A stretch of DNA of 19,886 nt from CBDUQI01 sp965369325 (GCA_965369325.1 CBDUQI010000102.1:1-19886), one strand, 5' to 3'; positions 1-7,273 are shown, counted from the first letter of the stretch. Numbers and translations: made by a program. The notes: a model not told the origin generated them from the letters alone.

Positions 1-120
1 GCTCCAAGTCAGGCAGCTCCAAGTCAGGCAGCTCCAGGTCAGGCAGCTCCAAGTCAGGCAGCTCCAAGTCAGGCAGCTCCAGGTCAGGCAGCTCCAAGTC
101 GGGCAGTTCCAAGAGCTCCA
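1..120 (+). repeat. 15-bp tandem repeat, eight units, with 45-bp higher-order period
   Basis: Eight head-to-tail 15-bp units have the consensus gctccaagtcaggca. Units 3 and 6 carry agg in place of aag (Lys to Arg). The order is therefore Lys-Lys-Arg, Lys-Lys-Arg, Lys-Lys, a second 45-bp periodicity. Units 7 and 8 are diverging (tcg for tca in unit 7; unit 8 breaks down). The unit length is a multiple of three, so copy-number change keeps the frame. The array continues beyond the left edge by an unknown amount. Confidence 0.95.
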
Positions 121-149
121 GATCAAGATCGCGCTCGCACTCGGACTAG
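1..149 (+). CDS. C-terminal end of a Ser/Lys/Arg-rich repeat protein (5' end outside window)
   Basis: The frame beginning at base 3 is open from the window edge to TAG at 147-149. It encodes repeated pentapeptides of the form SKSGS or SRSGS, then a tail alternating Ser with Arg and ending SRSRSHSD. The tail is strongly basic and about half serine, so it is almost certainly disordered and may bind nucleic acid, anionic polysaccharide or phosphate. No domain can be assigned because the N-terminus is missing. The next gene downstream is an HPr kinase-related kinase, a family that phosphorylates serine, which makes the serine-rich tail a possible substrate; this is inference. A hairpin 29 bp after the stop suggests transcription may end or be attenuated before the kinase gene. 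Confidence is good that the frame is coding, because the repeats keep it open and synonymous change occurs at third positions, but low on function. Confidence 0.65.
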   Translation, partial: SKSGSSKSGSSRSGSSKSGSSKSGSSRSGSSKSGSSKSSRSRSRSHSD

Positions 150-177
150 GGTCAGCGCTGTATGAAAGCCCATGCGT

Positions 178-195
178 AATCGGCGAGGGCCGATT
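178..195. terminator. Hairpin after the Ser-rich repeat gene
   Basis: AATCGGC-GAGG-GCCGATT forms a perfect 7-bp stem with a 4-base loop, 29 bp after the stop codon of the repeat gene and 79 bp before the kinase start. There is no run of T after it, so it is at best a weak intrinsic terminator or an attenuating structure. Confidence 0.35.
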
Positions 196-273
196 GCCGC
201 AGCAGGCACAAGCGCCACACTGCCGCAGGATGTGGAGCGGTCTCACACGTTCTTACGAGGGTAGGGTGAGGCT

Positions 274-1188
274 GTGGGGGTGAGGCTGGTCGCACTGAAG
301 GGCGTCGCGACGCCCGTGAAGTTCGACGGTTGTGATGAGCTGATAGAAGGGCTGGGAAAGGTGTTACGCGGCTGGGAAATTCAGGATGTTTCCGCCTTGC
401 AACCCGCCCGGCCGAAAATACGGGTCACCAAGACCAAGCGCGGCTACCGACGTGTGTCTTCGCGCTTTAACACCCCCTCGCTGGTGCGAAAGAAGATACG
501 TCGCACCACCGTCGCAGGTCTGTGTGGCTTACATTGCGAACTCATTGACTGGCATGTGGAAGAAAACGAGGGCATGTTGTGTCTGCATTGTGCGGCCGCC
601 ATGTTTGGCGACGGCTTGGTTCTGTTCCCCACGACTTTTCGCACCGGCAAGAGTACACTGAGTACATATATGGCCGCTGCGGGGCACCGGATATTTTGCG
701 ACGACGTGCTTCCGATTGAGCCCCTCACCCACGCTGGGGTCGCACCGGGCATTGTGCCCCGAATTCGCTTACCACTCCCCGCCAACATGGGCGTAAAGAT
801 GCGGCGGTATCTTGCCTCACGTTTAGGTCCAGCGAACCATAAATACATGTACGTCGATCTAAACACTGCTGAGCTGGCGCCGCTTGGCGAACACGCACCG
901 ATTCGCGGCATTGTGATGCTGCAGCGTCGCGCGCGTGGCAAGGCACAGTTATTGCCAGTGAGTAAACAAATGGTGCTGGAGGAGGTAATCGCTCAGAACT
1001 TCGCGCGCCAGGTCACTGCCTTCGATTTGCTTGACACATTACACAGCGTGGTCGACAGTGCCGATTGCTACACGCTGCGCTACAGTCGGGGGGCGCCCGC
1101 GGTGACAGCGTTGGAGTCGGTGTTCGGCGCGCCTGTTTCTGAACCAGGTCTGGCTAAGGTGCCCCATCACGCAAACGCACAGGTCTGA
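274..1188 (+). CDS. HPr kinase-related serine kinase (HPr-rel-A type)
   Basis: The 304-aa product has the core of HPr kinase/phosphorylase-like proteins: an LHCAAAM strand-helix (residues 104-110), a P-loop PTTFRTGKST (119-128), and a following CDDVLPIEP stretch (142-150) matching the metal-binding Asp pair of HprK. Known relatives phosphorylate a serine on HPr, and lasso-peptide relatives phosphorylate a peptide serine. Stand-alone proteobacterial versions paired with a PqqD-like protein are named HprK-related kinase A. The P-loop is unusual: the first glycine of GxxxxGK is Thr120. The start is GTG at 274, after a GA-rich stretch ending gggtgag at the right distance. The stop overlaps the PqqD-like start by one base (TGATG), so the two are translationally coupled. 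No HPr or PTS gene is in the window, so carbon-source regulation is unlikely. Family is fairly secure; substrate is unknown. Confidence 0.75.
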   Translation: MGVRLVALKGVATPVKFDGCDELIEGLGKVLRGWEIQDVSALQPARPKIRVTKTKRGYRRVSSRFNTPSLVRKKIRRTTVAGLCGLHCELIDWHVEENEGMLCLHCAAAMFGDGLVLFPTTFRTGKSTLSTYMAAAGHRIFCDDVLPIEPLTHAGVAPGIVPRIRLPLPANMGVKMRRYLASRLGPANHKYMYVDLNTAELAPLGEHAPIRGIVMLQRRARGKAQLLPVSKQMVLEEVIAQNFARQVTAFDLLDTLHSVVDSADCYTLRYSRGAPAVTALESVFGAPVSEPGLAKVPHHANAQV

Positions 1189-1469
1189 TGCATCCTCAAG
1201 ATATTCTGCAACGAGCGCCCGGCATTACCACCCGAACGATGGCCGGCGCATTGTTCATCGCCGATTCCAAATACGAGGCCGTCTATCGCATGAACACCAC
1301 CAGCGCGGCGCTGTGGCGCTTGTTAGACGAGCCAATGAGCATCGCCAAGGTGATTGGTGTGTTCAGTACCGCGTTCCCGGAGATACCGTCGATGCAACTT
1401 GAGCACGATCTGCACGTGCATATTCGCGATCTTCTGAAGGACGAAATCCTCCAGCTACATGCCGAGTAA
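1188..1469 (+). CDS. PqqD-like peptide chaperone (RiPP recognition element fold)
   Basis: The 93-aa protein fits the PqqD family: a short N-terminal strand region with the pattern R-x-P-G-I, then YRMNTTSAALWRLLDEP (residues 33-49) resembling the family's Y-x-L-N-x-T-G-A-x-x-W-x-L-L-D signature, then a helical half with LEHDLHVHIRDLLKDEIL. PqqD proteins bind leader peptides and present them to modifying enzymes, and many RiPP enzymes contain this domain. Here its partner is the upstream HPr kinase-related protein, whose stop codon its ATG overlaps, so the pair is almost certainly co-expressed. That suggests it presents a peptide or protein to the kinase. No short precursor peptide gene is obvious between the two. 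The gene ends 7 bp from the convergent FemAB gene, leaving no room for a separate terminator. Confidence 0.8.
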   Translation: MHPQDILQRAPGITTRTMAGALFIADSKYEAVYRMNTTSAALWRLLDEPMSIAKVIGVFSTAFPEIPSMQLEHDLHVHIRDLLKDEILQLHAE

Positions 1470-1476
1470 CGACTAT

Positions 1477-2472
1477 TCAAGACTTGCGATAGATCCTGTA
1501 CGCGTCCTTGTCGTAGATAAAATCTAGCGATGGAATGAAGTTAAACTCCTGACCACCGAACTTGCGTTTGAAAGCGCTGAAGTTCGCCCATTTGGCGTGG
1601 GGATTGTCAGCAGCGGAGATGCCGTAGAAATCATACCAGCGATATCCCCTGGATTGCGCTGCACGCATGGCCTCAAAGTGCAAAAGATATGGCGCCATGA
1701 GATTGCGATGGAGCAGGGTTGAGCCGCCGTATTTGTAGGTGGCGGTGTTGCCAAAGTACAGCACCATCGCCGTCGCCAGGCGAATACCTTCATATTCGGC
1801 AAAGAAAATCGCCCCCGTATCTTGCTCAACAAGCGCGGCGTGTAACTTTCGAAAGTAATTAGAGGAATGACGCCCGATGCCGTGGCGTTTAAACGTCTCT
1901 TTGTACAACCGGATGAAGTCCGCGAGACCCTGCGGGGATGTGTCCTCCACCACAGACACGCCTTTTCGGCGTGCCAAGCCAATGTTGTAGCGCCCTTTGG
2001 GTTTCATTTGCTTGAGAATAGCGTCGTCTGTTTGCTGTAGATCGACGCATAGCGTATCGCGCGGCTCTTTCCAACTGCTGGCCTCTCGGCAGCCTTGTAC
2101 AAATTCAGGGCGGCGCACCCAGTGCGGTTCAAGTCGCAAGTGACTAACCGCAAACGATTCACGCTGGCGATGTTCGTCAATCTGAACAATTAATTCCGCG
2201 AACATGGCATGTGCATCGGCCGGCGCCTCCGGTAGTACCGGGCCATCGGGAATGTAGTAATAGCACTGTGCGGGCGCGAACGAGTAGACCAGAACACGGG
2301 CACCACCAAGCACGTTTTCGCCCTCACCGAAAAACACACCAAAACTCCCCCAGCCGCGGGTGGCGAGAAACCTGGCCCACCAAGAGGACTGCTTGTACCC
2401 AATGTCGGGTCTATGGGTGAGCAGATATTCATCCCAGGCATCTGGGTAATTCAACGTGTTGTCCGTCGTCAT
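1477..2472 (-). CDS. FemAB-type aminoacyl/acyl transferase (GNAT fold)
   Basis: The 331-aa protein has the FemAB/FmhB-MurM hallmarks: a tandem GNAT architecture, the motif MKPKGRYNIGLARRKGV (residues 156-172), a DFIRLYKETFKRHGI helix (185-199), and the C-terminal signature YDFYGISA (280-287) followed by FSAFKRKFGG (298-307). Classical members transfer amino acids from aminoacyl-tRNA to lipid II; proteobacterial relatives occur in exopolysaccharide or PEP-CTERM loci with unknown acceptors. The ATG at 2472 lies 3 bp after the stop of the AlgE-like exporter gene and has no clear Shine-Dalgarno, so translation is probably coupled to it. The gene converges on the PqqD-like gene with a 7-bp gap. 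Gram-negative bacteria normally lack interpeptide bridges, so the substrate is probably a polysaccharide, lipid carrier or peptide rather than peptidoglycan. The family call is strong; the acceptor is unknown. Confidence 0.82.
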   Translation of the reverse strand: MTTDNTLNYPDAWDEYLLTHRPDIGYKQSSWWARFLATRGWGSFGVFFGEGENVLGGARVLVYSFAPAQCYYYIPDGPVLPEAPADAHAMFAELIVQIDEHRQRESFAVSHLRLEPHWVRRPEFVQGCREASSWKEPRDTLCVDLQQTDDAILKQMKPKGRYNIGLARRKGVSVVEDTSPQGLADFIRLYKETFKRHGIGRHSSNYFRKLHAALVEQDTGAIFFAEYEGIRLATAMVLYFGNTATYKYGGSTLLHRNLMAPYLLHFEAMRAAQSRGYRWYDFYGISAADNPHAKWANFSAFKRKFGGQEFNFIPSLDFIYDKDAYRIYRKS

Positions 2473-2475
2473 ACG

Positions 2476-4281
2476 CTAGTAATTGTAATTAAACTTGAAT
2501 ACGAAACTCGCGGCGCGCTCGCCAGCGAACTCATCGTATGCCTTGCCGGCACGGAACATTGCTGCGATGATCTCCAACTCTACGTGCTCCCATTCTTCAA
2601 TCCCGACAACCAGGTCAAGCTCCTGCCCGATATCTCTGTCCTCACCCTCCGGCTCCTGATCTATCTTGGCGTTGCGCAAAAACGGCACAGCCTCAACTTG
2701 GTTGTATCGGTGATACAGCAGTTCCACCGAACTGTCTTCAAGCAGCGGAAAGCCGAGTGCGATGGTCGATATTCTTAAGTTCGACAACTCCGGATCCAGC
2801 AACTCGCCGTAGAACCGAAAGCGGTTTACGCCGCGAAAACGGTCATTGTTGCCTTCAAGGCCCGTTTGGCGAAAAGATCGATCCTCGCGCCGGTTGTCGC
2901 CAGGCTCGCCGGAGCCATAGGCGTATCCCAGCGTAAGGCTGGGGCGCCACGGAAGGCGTGATTCCCAAGTAACTCCGAGGTCTGTCGCCCAGCCGTCGAT
3001 GTCGTTCTCAAATACCTCATCGACAACCCGCTTTCCAGGCTGATCGTCAGCGTCATCAAAATCAATCACGGCCTCCTCGCCCCGAACAATCGCCGCATCC
3101 CACCAGTAATAAAAACGACCAATTCGATCGAATTTAAGCCGCCCTGTCATGCGGCTGCCAAGCCACCACACGTCCGCGTCGACTTCATCCTCATCCTGTT
3201 CATCGATCAACTCATCAGGTACGTGCGTGCGTGAATTATCCTGTTGCGACAGAAAGAAAAAGTCCAAGTACTGACGTCGCGCCCAGTCCCATTGCACCGT
3301 GGCGATGACACGGCGAACATCTTTGTCTTCGGGATCAATCCCCTCATCATCAGTGGATTCTCGCGCCAGTGCCTGAGCAACCCCAACGTCGACAAAAAAG
3401 TCGTCTGTTTCGTACTGTACGCTTATACCATCGAGCAACTCGTCCCAGAACCACTCACGATCTTCCGAGAAGTAGTGCGAGCCAATTTGAAGGGAGAAGT
3501 CAGACCCAAATAGTTCCTCGAACAAGACCCACGCCTGCCCTCGGTCCAGCCCGCTGTCGGAGGAGAGCGAGCCGCCTTCATCGCGCACTTCCGAGCCATA
3601 GAACACGGAGATATCGAAGAACGCCGTCACGCGGTCGGACCACTGGTATAAGAATTCAATTGCCCATGAAAGCTCCACGAACGTACTGTCATCGTCCTGG
3701 TCTTCGTCAAACTCGAAGTCGTGCTCGTGCTCAGGCGTGACGCCGTACTCGCCGCCGATAGTCAACGGGTGCCCGAACAGCGTGACTTGTAACTGATCGT
3801 CGGGCCGTCGATCATCAATATTTGACCCGACCGCCGTGCCGCGCGGTGTTTTGTTATCTGTTTCATCTACTGAATCACGAGAGTTGTCGGAGGGCGCACG
3901 CACGCGAGCATGCCGCAGAGCACGGCTATACGTGAGCTTTAGCTTAATCGTCGGATTGGAGGTCGCCGATCGTTCTTCGCCGTGGGCTGCCTCAGAGGCT
4001 ACCGGTTGCGTCGGTGAGGACAACGATGAGCTCAAGGTTAAGGGGAGGGCAGCACCGTGCCCGGGGCCAGCGAGCATCCCCACCGCCGCAAGTAGTGTTC
4101 GCGCCGTCGGCAGCGCCAGGCCGCCAGCCCGTTGTACACGCAGGCGCCGATCGGATTCCGACCGCGTGCATTTTAGGTTGTGCGCGTCATGGGGAGGACG
4201 TGCGTTCCCTGCCTCATCCAAAACTGGATCCCACTGATATCTGCCTGAAGCCAGATTACCATGCTTGCGCGGTGTCGGCAC
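2476..4281 (-). CDS. AlgE-like outer-membrane beta-barrel (alginate export family)
   Basis: This large acidic protein has alternating amphipathic strands and ends in FKFNYNY, with the terminal aromatic residue expected of an outer-membrane barrel. Motifs match the alginate export family: SEDREWFWDELLDGI, LGYAYGSGEPGD, RGVNRFRFYGEL, and a PELSNLRI...GFPLLEDSSVELLYHRY region near the C-terminus. AlgE forms an 18-stranded electropositive channel that lets an anionic polysaccharide leave the cell. It precedes the FemAB gene by 3 bp, so the two form an operon. The N-terminus is odd. The only hydrophobic signal-like segment is at residues 55-79 (LALPTARTLLAAVGMLAGPGHGA), behind some 50 hydrophilic residues. 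The GTG at 4281 has no Shine-Dalgarno, and the only in-frame alternatives are poor (TTG 4221; GTG 4083 and ATG 4077 inside the hydrophobic core). An undetected frameshift near 4180 is possible. Family is likely; the start is doubtful. Confidence 0.75.
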   Translation of the reverse strand: MPTPRKHGNLASGRYQWDPVLDEAGNARPPHDAHNLKCTRSESDRRLRVQRAGGLALPTARTLLAAVGMLAGPGHGAALPLTLSSSLSSPTQPVASEAAHGEERSATSNPTIKLKLTYSRALRHARVRAPSDNSRDSVDETDNKTPRGTAVGSNIDDRRPDDQLQVTLFGHPLTIGGEYGVTPEHEHDFEFDEDQDDDSTFVELSWAIEFLYQWSDRVTAFFDISVFYGSEVRDEGGSLSSDSGLDRGQAWVLFEELFGSDFSLQIGSHYFSEDREWFWDELLDGISVQYETDDFFVDVGVAQALARESTDDEGIDPEDKDVRRVIATVQWDWARRQYLDFFFLSQQDNSRTHVPDELIDEQDEDEVDADVWWLGSRMTGRLKFDRIGRFYYWWDAAIVRGEEAVIDFDDADDQPGKRVVDEVFENDIDGWATDLGVTWESRLPWRPSLTLGYAYGSGEPGDNRREDRSFRQTGLEGNNDRFRGVNRFRFYGELLDPELSNLRISTIALGFPLLEDSSVELLYHRYNQVEAVPFLRNAKIDQEPEGEDRDIGQELDLVVGIEEWEHVELEIIAAMFRAGKAYDEFAGERAASFVFKFNYNY

Positions 4282-4346
4282 GCTGTTTGCGCGACTCGCA
4301 CATGCTCGCCCGGCAGCTGTTACCTACGCGCCAGCCCAGGATGCAC

Positions 4347-4375
4347 GCTGATGGCGATTGAGTGATACCATCAGC
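4347..4375. promoter_or_regulatory. Perfect 8-bp inverted repeat in the ybdG leader
   Basis: GCTGATGG and CCATCAGC flank a 13-base spacer, lying between the divergent AlgE-like and ybdG genes and 28 bp before the ATG at 4403. It could be an operator or a leader hairpin. It spans the upstream TTG at 4358, which argues for the ATG at 4403 as the true start. Confidence 0.4.
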
Positions 4376-4402
4376 GCCCCTCCACTATGGATCTCCAATG
4401 CA

Positions 4403-5614
4403 ATGTTCGAACAACTTGCTGCCATTCATCCGTTGTTGCCGCCAATTGCCGGCGTAACTGGGCTGCTCATCAGCGCAGTCATCATCGACTTGATTGCGAA
4501 ACGTCTGCTGGTGAGAACGGTGCGGTCAGTCGCTAAGCGATCCAGCTTTACATGGGATGACGCGCTGGTTGCGCACAACGTGTTCGGCGGCATCGCGCAA
4601 GTGGTGCCAGCGCTGATCGTATACACCGGCGTGCCGTTTATTCCCGAGTTACCGGAAGCCATTGCGCAGCTCATACGGAATGTCGCGATGGGTTACATGG
4701 TGTTGATGCTGACGCTGGCGCTGACGGCCATGCTGAGCGCGGCGAATGCGATCTACTCGGCGTCATCCGTCGCGAAACACCGCCCGCTGAAGGGCTTTGT
4801 GCAGCTTGCGCAGATCATCGTGTGGATTTTCGGGGGCGTGATGATCATCGCAGCGGTACTGGACCGTTCACCGCTGTTGCTGCTCAGCGGTTTCGGGGCA
4901 ATGACCGCCATTCTGTTGCTAGTATTCAAGGATACCATCCTGTCGTTGGTTGCGAGCGTGCAGCTCACCGCACAGGACATGGTACGGATGGGCGACTGGA
5001 TCGAGATGCCGCAATTTGGTGCGGACGGCGACGTGGTTGATGTGCAACTGCACACGATCAAGGTGCAGAACTTTGACAAGACCATTACCACGATCCCTAC
5101 GCATCGGCTAATCACGGACTCATTCAAAAACTGGCGTGGGATGTCGCAGTCGGGCGCACGGCGCATCAAGCGTGAGATTTTTGTAGATGTCTCCTCAATT
5201 CGATTTCAAACGCGAGAGGAGGTGGATCATTTCAGGCGTTTTGCATTGCTGAAAGACTATGTTGAAAACAAGGAGCAGGCGCTGACTAAGTACAACGAAG
5301 AACTCACCACCCACGGGGACTCGGAGGTCAACCGACGGCGGTTGACGAACGTTGGCACTTTTCGGGCGTACGCCTTTAATTACCTGAAGAACCACAGCGG
5401 TATTCACAAAGACATGACGTTGATCGTTCGCCAGCTAGGGGCGGGGCCTGAGGGGTTGCCGCTGCAGATCTATTGTTTTACCAATACCACCGCATGGGCT
5501 GTGTACGAAGACATCCAGTCAGATATTTTCGATCATCTGCTGGCGATAGTGCCGGAATTCGGGTTGCGGCTGTATCAGAAACCCGCAGGTTCGGATCTGG
5601 CCAAGCTCAAATAG
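4403..5614 (+). CDS. ybdG: MscS-family mechanosensitive channel, YbdG type
   Basis: This is a small-conductance mechanosensitive channel of the inner membrane. YbdG of E. coli contributes the miniature-conductance activity during osmotic down-shock. From ATG 4403 it has 403 residues, close to the family's roughly 415. Hydrophobic helices lie near residues 13-31, 62-78, 94-115 and 133-152, followed by the glycine-rich pore helix (about 157-186, LLLLSGFGAMTAILLLVFKD). The cytoplasmic beta domain is strongly conserved: QDMVRMGDWIEMPQFGADGDV, TTIPTHRLITDSFKNWRGM, RRLTNVGTFRAY, then IYCFTNTTAWAVYEDIQSDIFDHLL. The frame extends upstream to TTG 4358. The ATG is preferred because it leaves an N-terminus matching the family and avoids the inverted repeat. 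The 3' end overlaps the convergent secreted-protein gene by 8 bp. Confidence 0.9.
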   Translation: MFEQLAAIHPLLPPIAGVTGLLISAVIIDLIAKRLLVRTVRSVAKRSSFTWDDALVAHNVFGGIAQVVPALIVYTGVPFIPELPEAIAQLIRNVAMGYMVLMLTLALTAMLSAANAIYSASSVAKHRPLKGFVQLAQIIVWIFGGVMIIAAVLDRSPLLLLSGFGAMTAILLLVFKDTILSLVASVQLTAQDMVRMGDWIEMPQFGADGDVVDVQLHTIKVQNFDKTITTIPTHRLITDSFKNWRGMSQSGARRIKREIFVDVSSIRFQTREEVDHFRRFALLKDYVENKEQALTKYNEELTTHGDSEVNRRRLTNVGTFRAYAFNYLKNHSGIHKDMTLIVRQLGAGPEGLPLQIYCFTNTTAWAVYEDIQSDIFDHLLAIVPEFGLRLYQKPAGSDLAKLK

Positions 5615-7199
5615 GCGGGGGTGGACTCGCCAACCCACCCAGGTCGAAGTAGCCGCGACCAGGCAACATGATGACAGCGCCTGTGGTCTTGTTTATGGTA
5701 TGCAGGCGATGCCTTGCGCCATACAACACCCCGTCGGTGCCAAATGTTAACGCCCGGACGTTGGCATTCTCGCCAACCAAGGGAAGCAAGTCATCAACCT
5801 GGCCATTTACCGGATTCAGTACCACCAACCCCATGCCTGCGCCATCGGGGCGTGCGTGCCAGGCGAATAACCTTCCCTCGCTGTCCCAAGCCAAGGCTTC
5901 AATGCCGCTGTCACTAATCGTCGCGACACTTTGCACGGTGCCTTGGCTGACATCAATGGTGACTAGGCTGTCCACCTGGTTCGCGTCACGCGAAACGGCG
6001 TATAGCATGCCCGGGGTTGTTGAGGAGAAGCTCGCGGCACGCACATTGTCAATTGGAAGCTGTGCCCGATGCGTGCCTTCACCTGTGATTGGGTTGATGC
6101 TGATAAGTGAGAAACGGGCAATCGCGAACACGACACCCGTCGCGTCGCTAGCGAGTGCGTTAACCCGATCCCAATGGGTGGACCCCAGTACGCCCCCTGT
6201 GCCATTTGCCGGGGAAATAACATGAGAGAGCCCACTCCAGGCGACGCCCAACAAGTTCGCTCCGCCAGGCGCCGGTGCAGACAGATTGCCGGAGCCACCA
6301 ATATTGCCGGGGTCATCAACTATGCGTGATGCTATGCGCAAGCGTTGCGCCGATAGATTGCTGGCAGAGGCGGCGGAGGAATCACTCAGCAAAGCGGCCC
6401 CGCCAACCGCCGGCATGTTAACGCTCAACGCTAACGGTAAACTTGCCGACTCACCGGGCGCCAACGATAGCTGCCATCCGTACGCACCCGTGAAGGCAGC
6501 GGGCCCAAAGGGCAGGCCGGTACGGTTCAGGTCATCCGGACCGGAATCGATCAAGTGGAAGTCACGCAGGTTTGGCCACGGTTGCACATTAAAGTGTGCC
6601 GCGCCGGGGGCCGCAAACTCCGCGAAATCAAAAAAGCCTTGGTCATCGATTCGGATTCGATTTCGCCCGATCATGGCAGCTGTGTCCTGGTGTCCACCAA
6701 ATATGTCCACAACATCCAGGTCAGCGTAGGCGAAGATGGCTAGATTCAACTGCGTGTCGCGGGTATTGGTGATAATCAGGCGTTGACTCAATCGCGCGCG
6801 CCCGGGTTGCGGCTCCACCAGTCGCCCACGCAATCTTGCATCAAACCCCATCGTTGCCACACCCTGCCAACGCAGGTCGAACGCGGCGGGTTGCTGCAGA
6901 TATTGCTCCTGAGTCGGCCGCCCGAACGGGTACTCGCGGTCCCAGGCGGGCGGATCGGCATCGCCGGGATTAACGCCCTGTTCGTGGCGGAAGTAAAACC
7001 AATACTGCCCAAGGTGCTCCGCACCGTTGACGAAGAAGTTGGACAGCCCAGCCTGCCATTCCACAAATTCCCCCGAGCCGTCGCCAAAATTCGCCCACTC
7101 AAAGCTCGAGCTGCCATCGACGATCTCTCCCTGAGCGCCCGCCCTGGGTGCAAACGTCAGCGCCATCAGTGCCAAACACATCCCGGTTAGTTTGTTCAT
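5607..7199 (-). CDS. Exported protein of unknown function with probable beta-propeller C-terminal half
   Basis: The 530-aa product starts with a clear signal peptide (MNKLTGMCLALMALTFAPRAGAQG, cleavage after AGA near residue 22). I chose ATG 7199 over the GTG at 7223 because it is preceded by aggggggg at Shine-Dalgarno distance and gives a normal signal peptide. The N-terminal half (about 25-290) looks all-beta, with repeated W/F-rich strands, and matches no family I know. The C-terminal part (about 330-525) has repeats of the type VNALASDATGVVFAI, GIEALAWDSEGRLFAW and VRALTFGTDGVLYGA, which resemble beta-propeller blades of secreted proteins. It ends in a short proline run (PPPPI). It is the last gene of the minus-strand run from yheS, 74 bp after the permease gene, with a palindrome in its leader. 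Periplasmic or extracellular location is inferred; function is unknown. Confidence 0.75.
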   Translation of the reverse strand: MNKLTGMCLALMALTFAPRAGAQGEIVDGSSSFEWANFGDGSGEFVEWQAGLSNFFVNGAEHLGQYWFYFRHEQGVNPGDADPPAWDREYPFGRPTQEQYLQQPAAFDLRWQGVATMGFDARLRGRLVEPQPGRARLSQRLIITNTRDTQLNLAIFAYADLDVVDIFGGHQDTAAMIGRNRIRIDDQGFFDFAEFAAPGAAHFNVQPWPNLRDFHLIDSGPDDLNRTGLPFGPAAFTGAYGWQLSLAPGESASLPLALSVNMPAVGGAALLSDSSAASASNLSAQRLRIASRIVDDPGNIGGSGNLSAPAPGGANLLGVAWSGLSHVISPANGTGGVLGSTHWDRVNALASDATGVVFAIARFSLISINPITGEGTHRAQLPIDNVRAASFSSTTPGMLYAVSRDANQVDSLVTIDVSQGTVQSVATISDSGIEALAWDSEGRLFAWHARPDGAGMGLVVLNPVNGQVDDLLPLVGENANVRALTFGTDGVLYGARHRLHTINKTTGAVIMLPGRGYFDLGGLASPPPPI

Positions 7200-7214
7200 C
7201 GCAGTCCCCCCCTT

Positions 7215-7232
7215 GGTATGCACGTGAGTACC
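7215..7232. promoter_or_regulatory. Interrupted palindrome centred on CACGTG
   Basis: GGTATGCACGTGAGTACC has two-fold symmetry at 14 of 18 positions (GGTA..CACGTG..TACC). It lies 16-33 bp upstream of the exported-protein start at 7199, where an operator would affect a local promoter. No protein is known to bind here; the call rests on symmetry and position only. Confidence 0.25.
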
Positions 7233-7273
7233 ACGCCTGCGCGCAGCGGTTCAACGGCTTGTCGCAGCGTCGC

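Noticed and set aside
1..120. CRISPR-like repeat array
   Set aside because: Units are contiguous with no spacers, are 15 bp, and keep an open frame; this is a coding tandem repeat.
2413..4237. Several open frames on the + strand opposite the AlgE-like gene
   Set aside because: They have no domain features and the opposite strand has strong family motifs and a barrel-type C-terminus.
1477..4281. Complete exosortase/PEP-CTERM or exopolysaccharide synthesis locus
   Set aside because: FemAB and AlgE-like proteins occur in such loci, but no exosortase, PEP-CTERM protein, glycosyltransferase or polymerase is present here.
4358..4402. TTG start for ybdG
   Set aside because: It would place the inverted repeat inside the coding region and has no good ribosome binding site; ATG 4403 fits the family N-terminus better.
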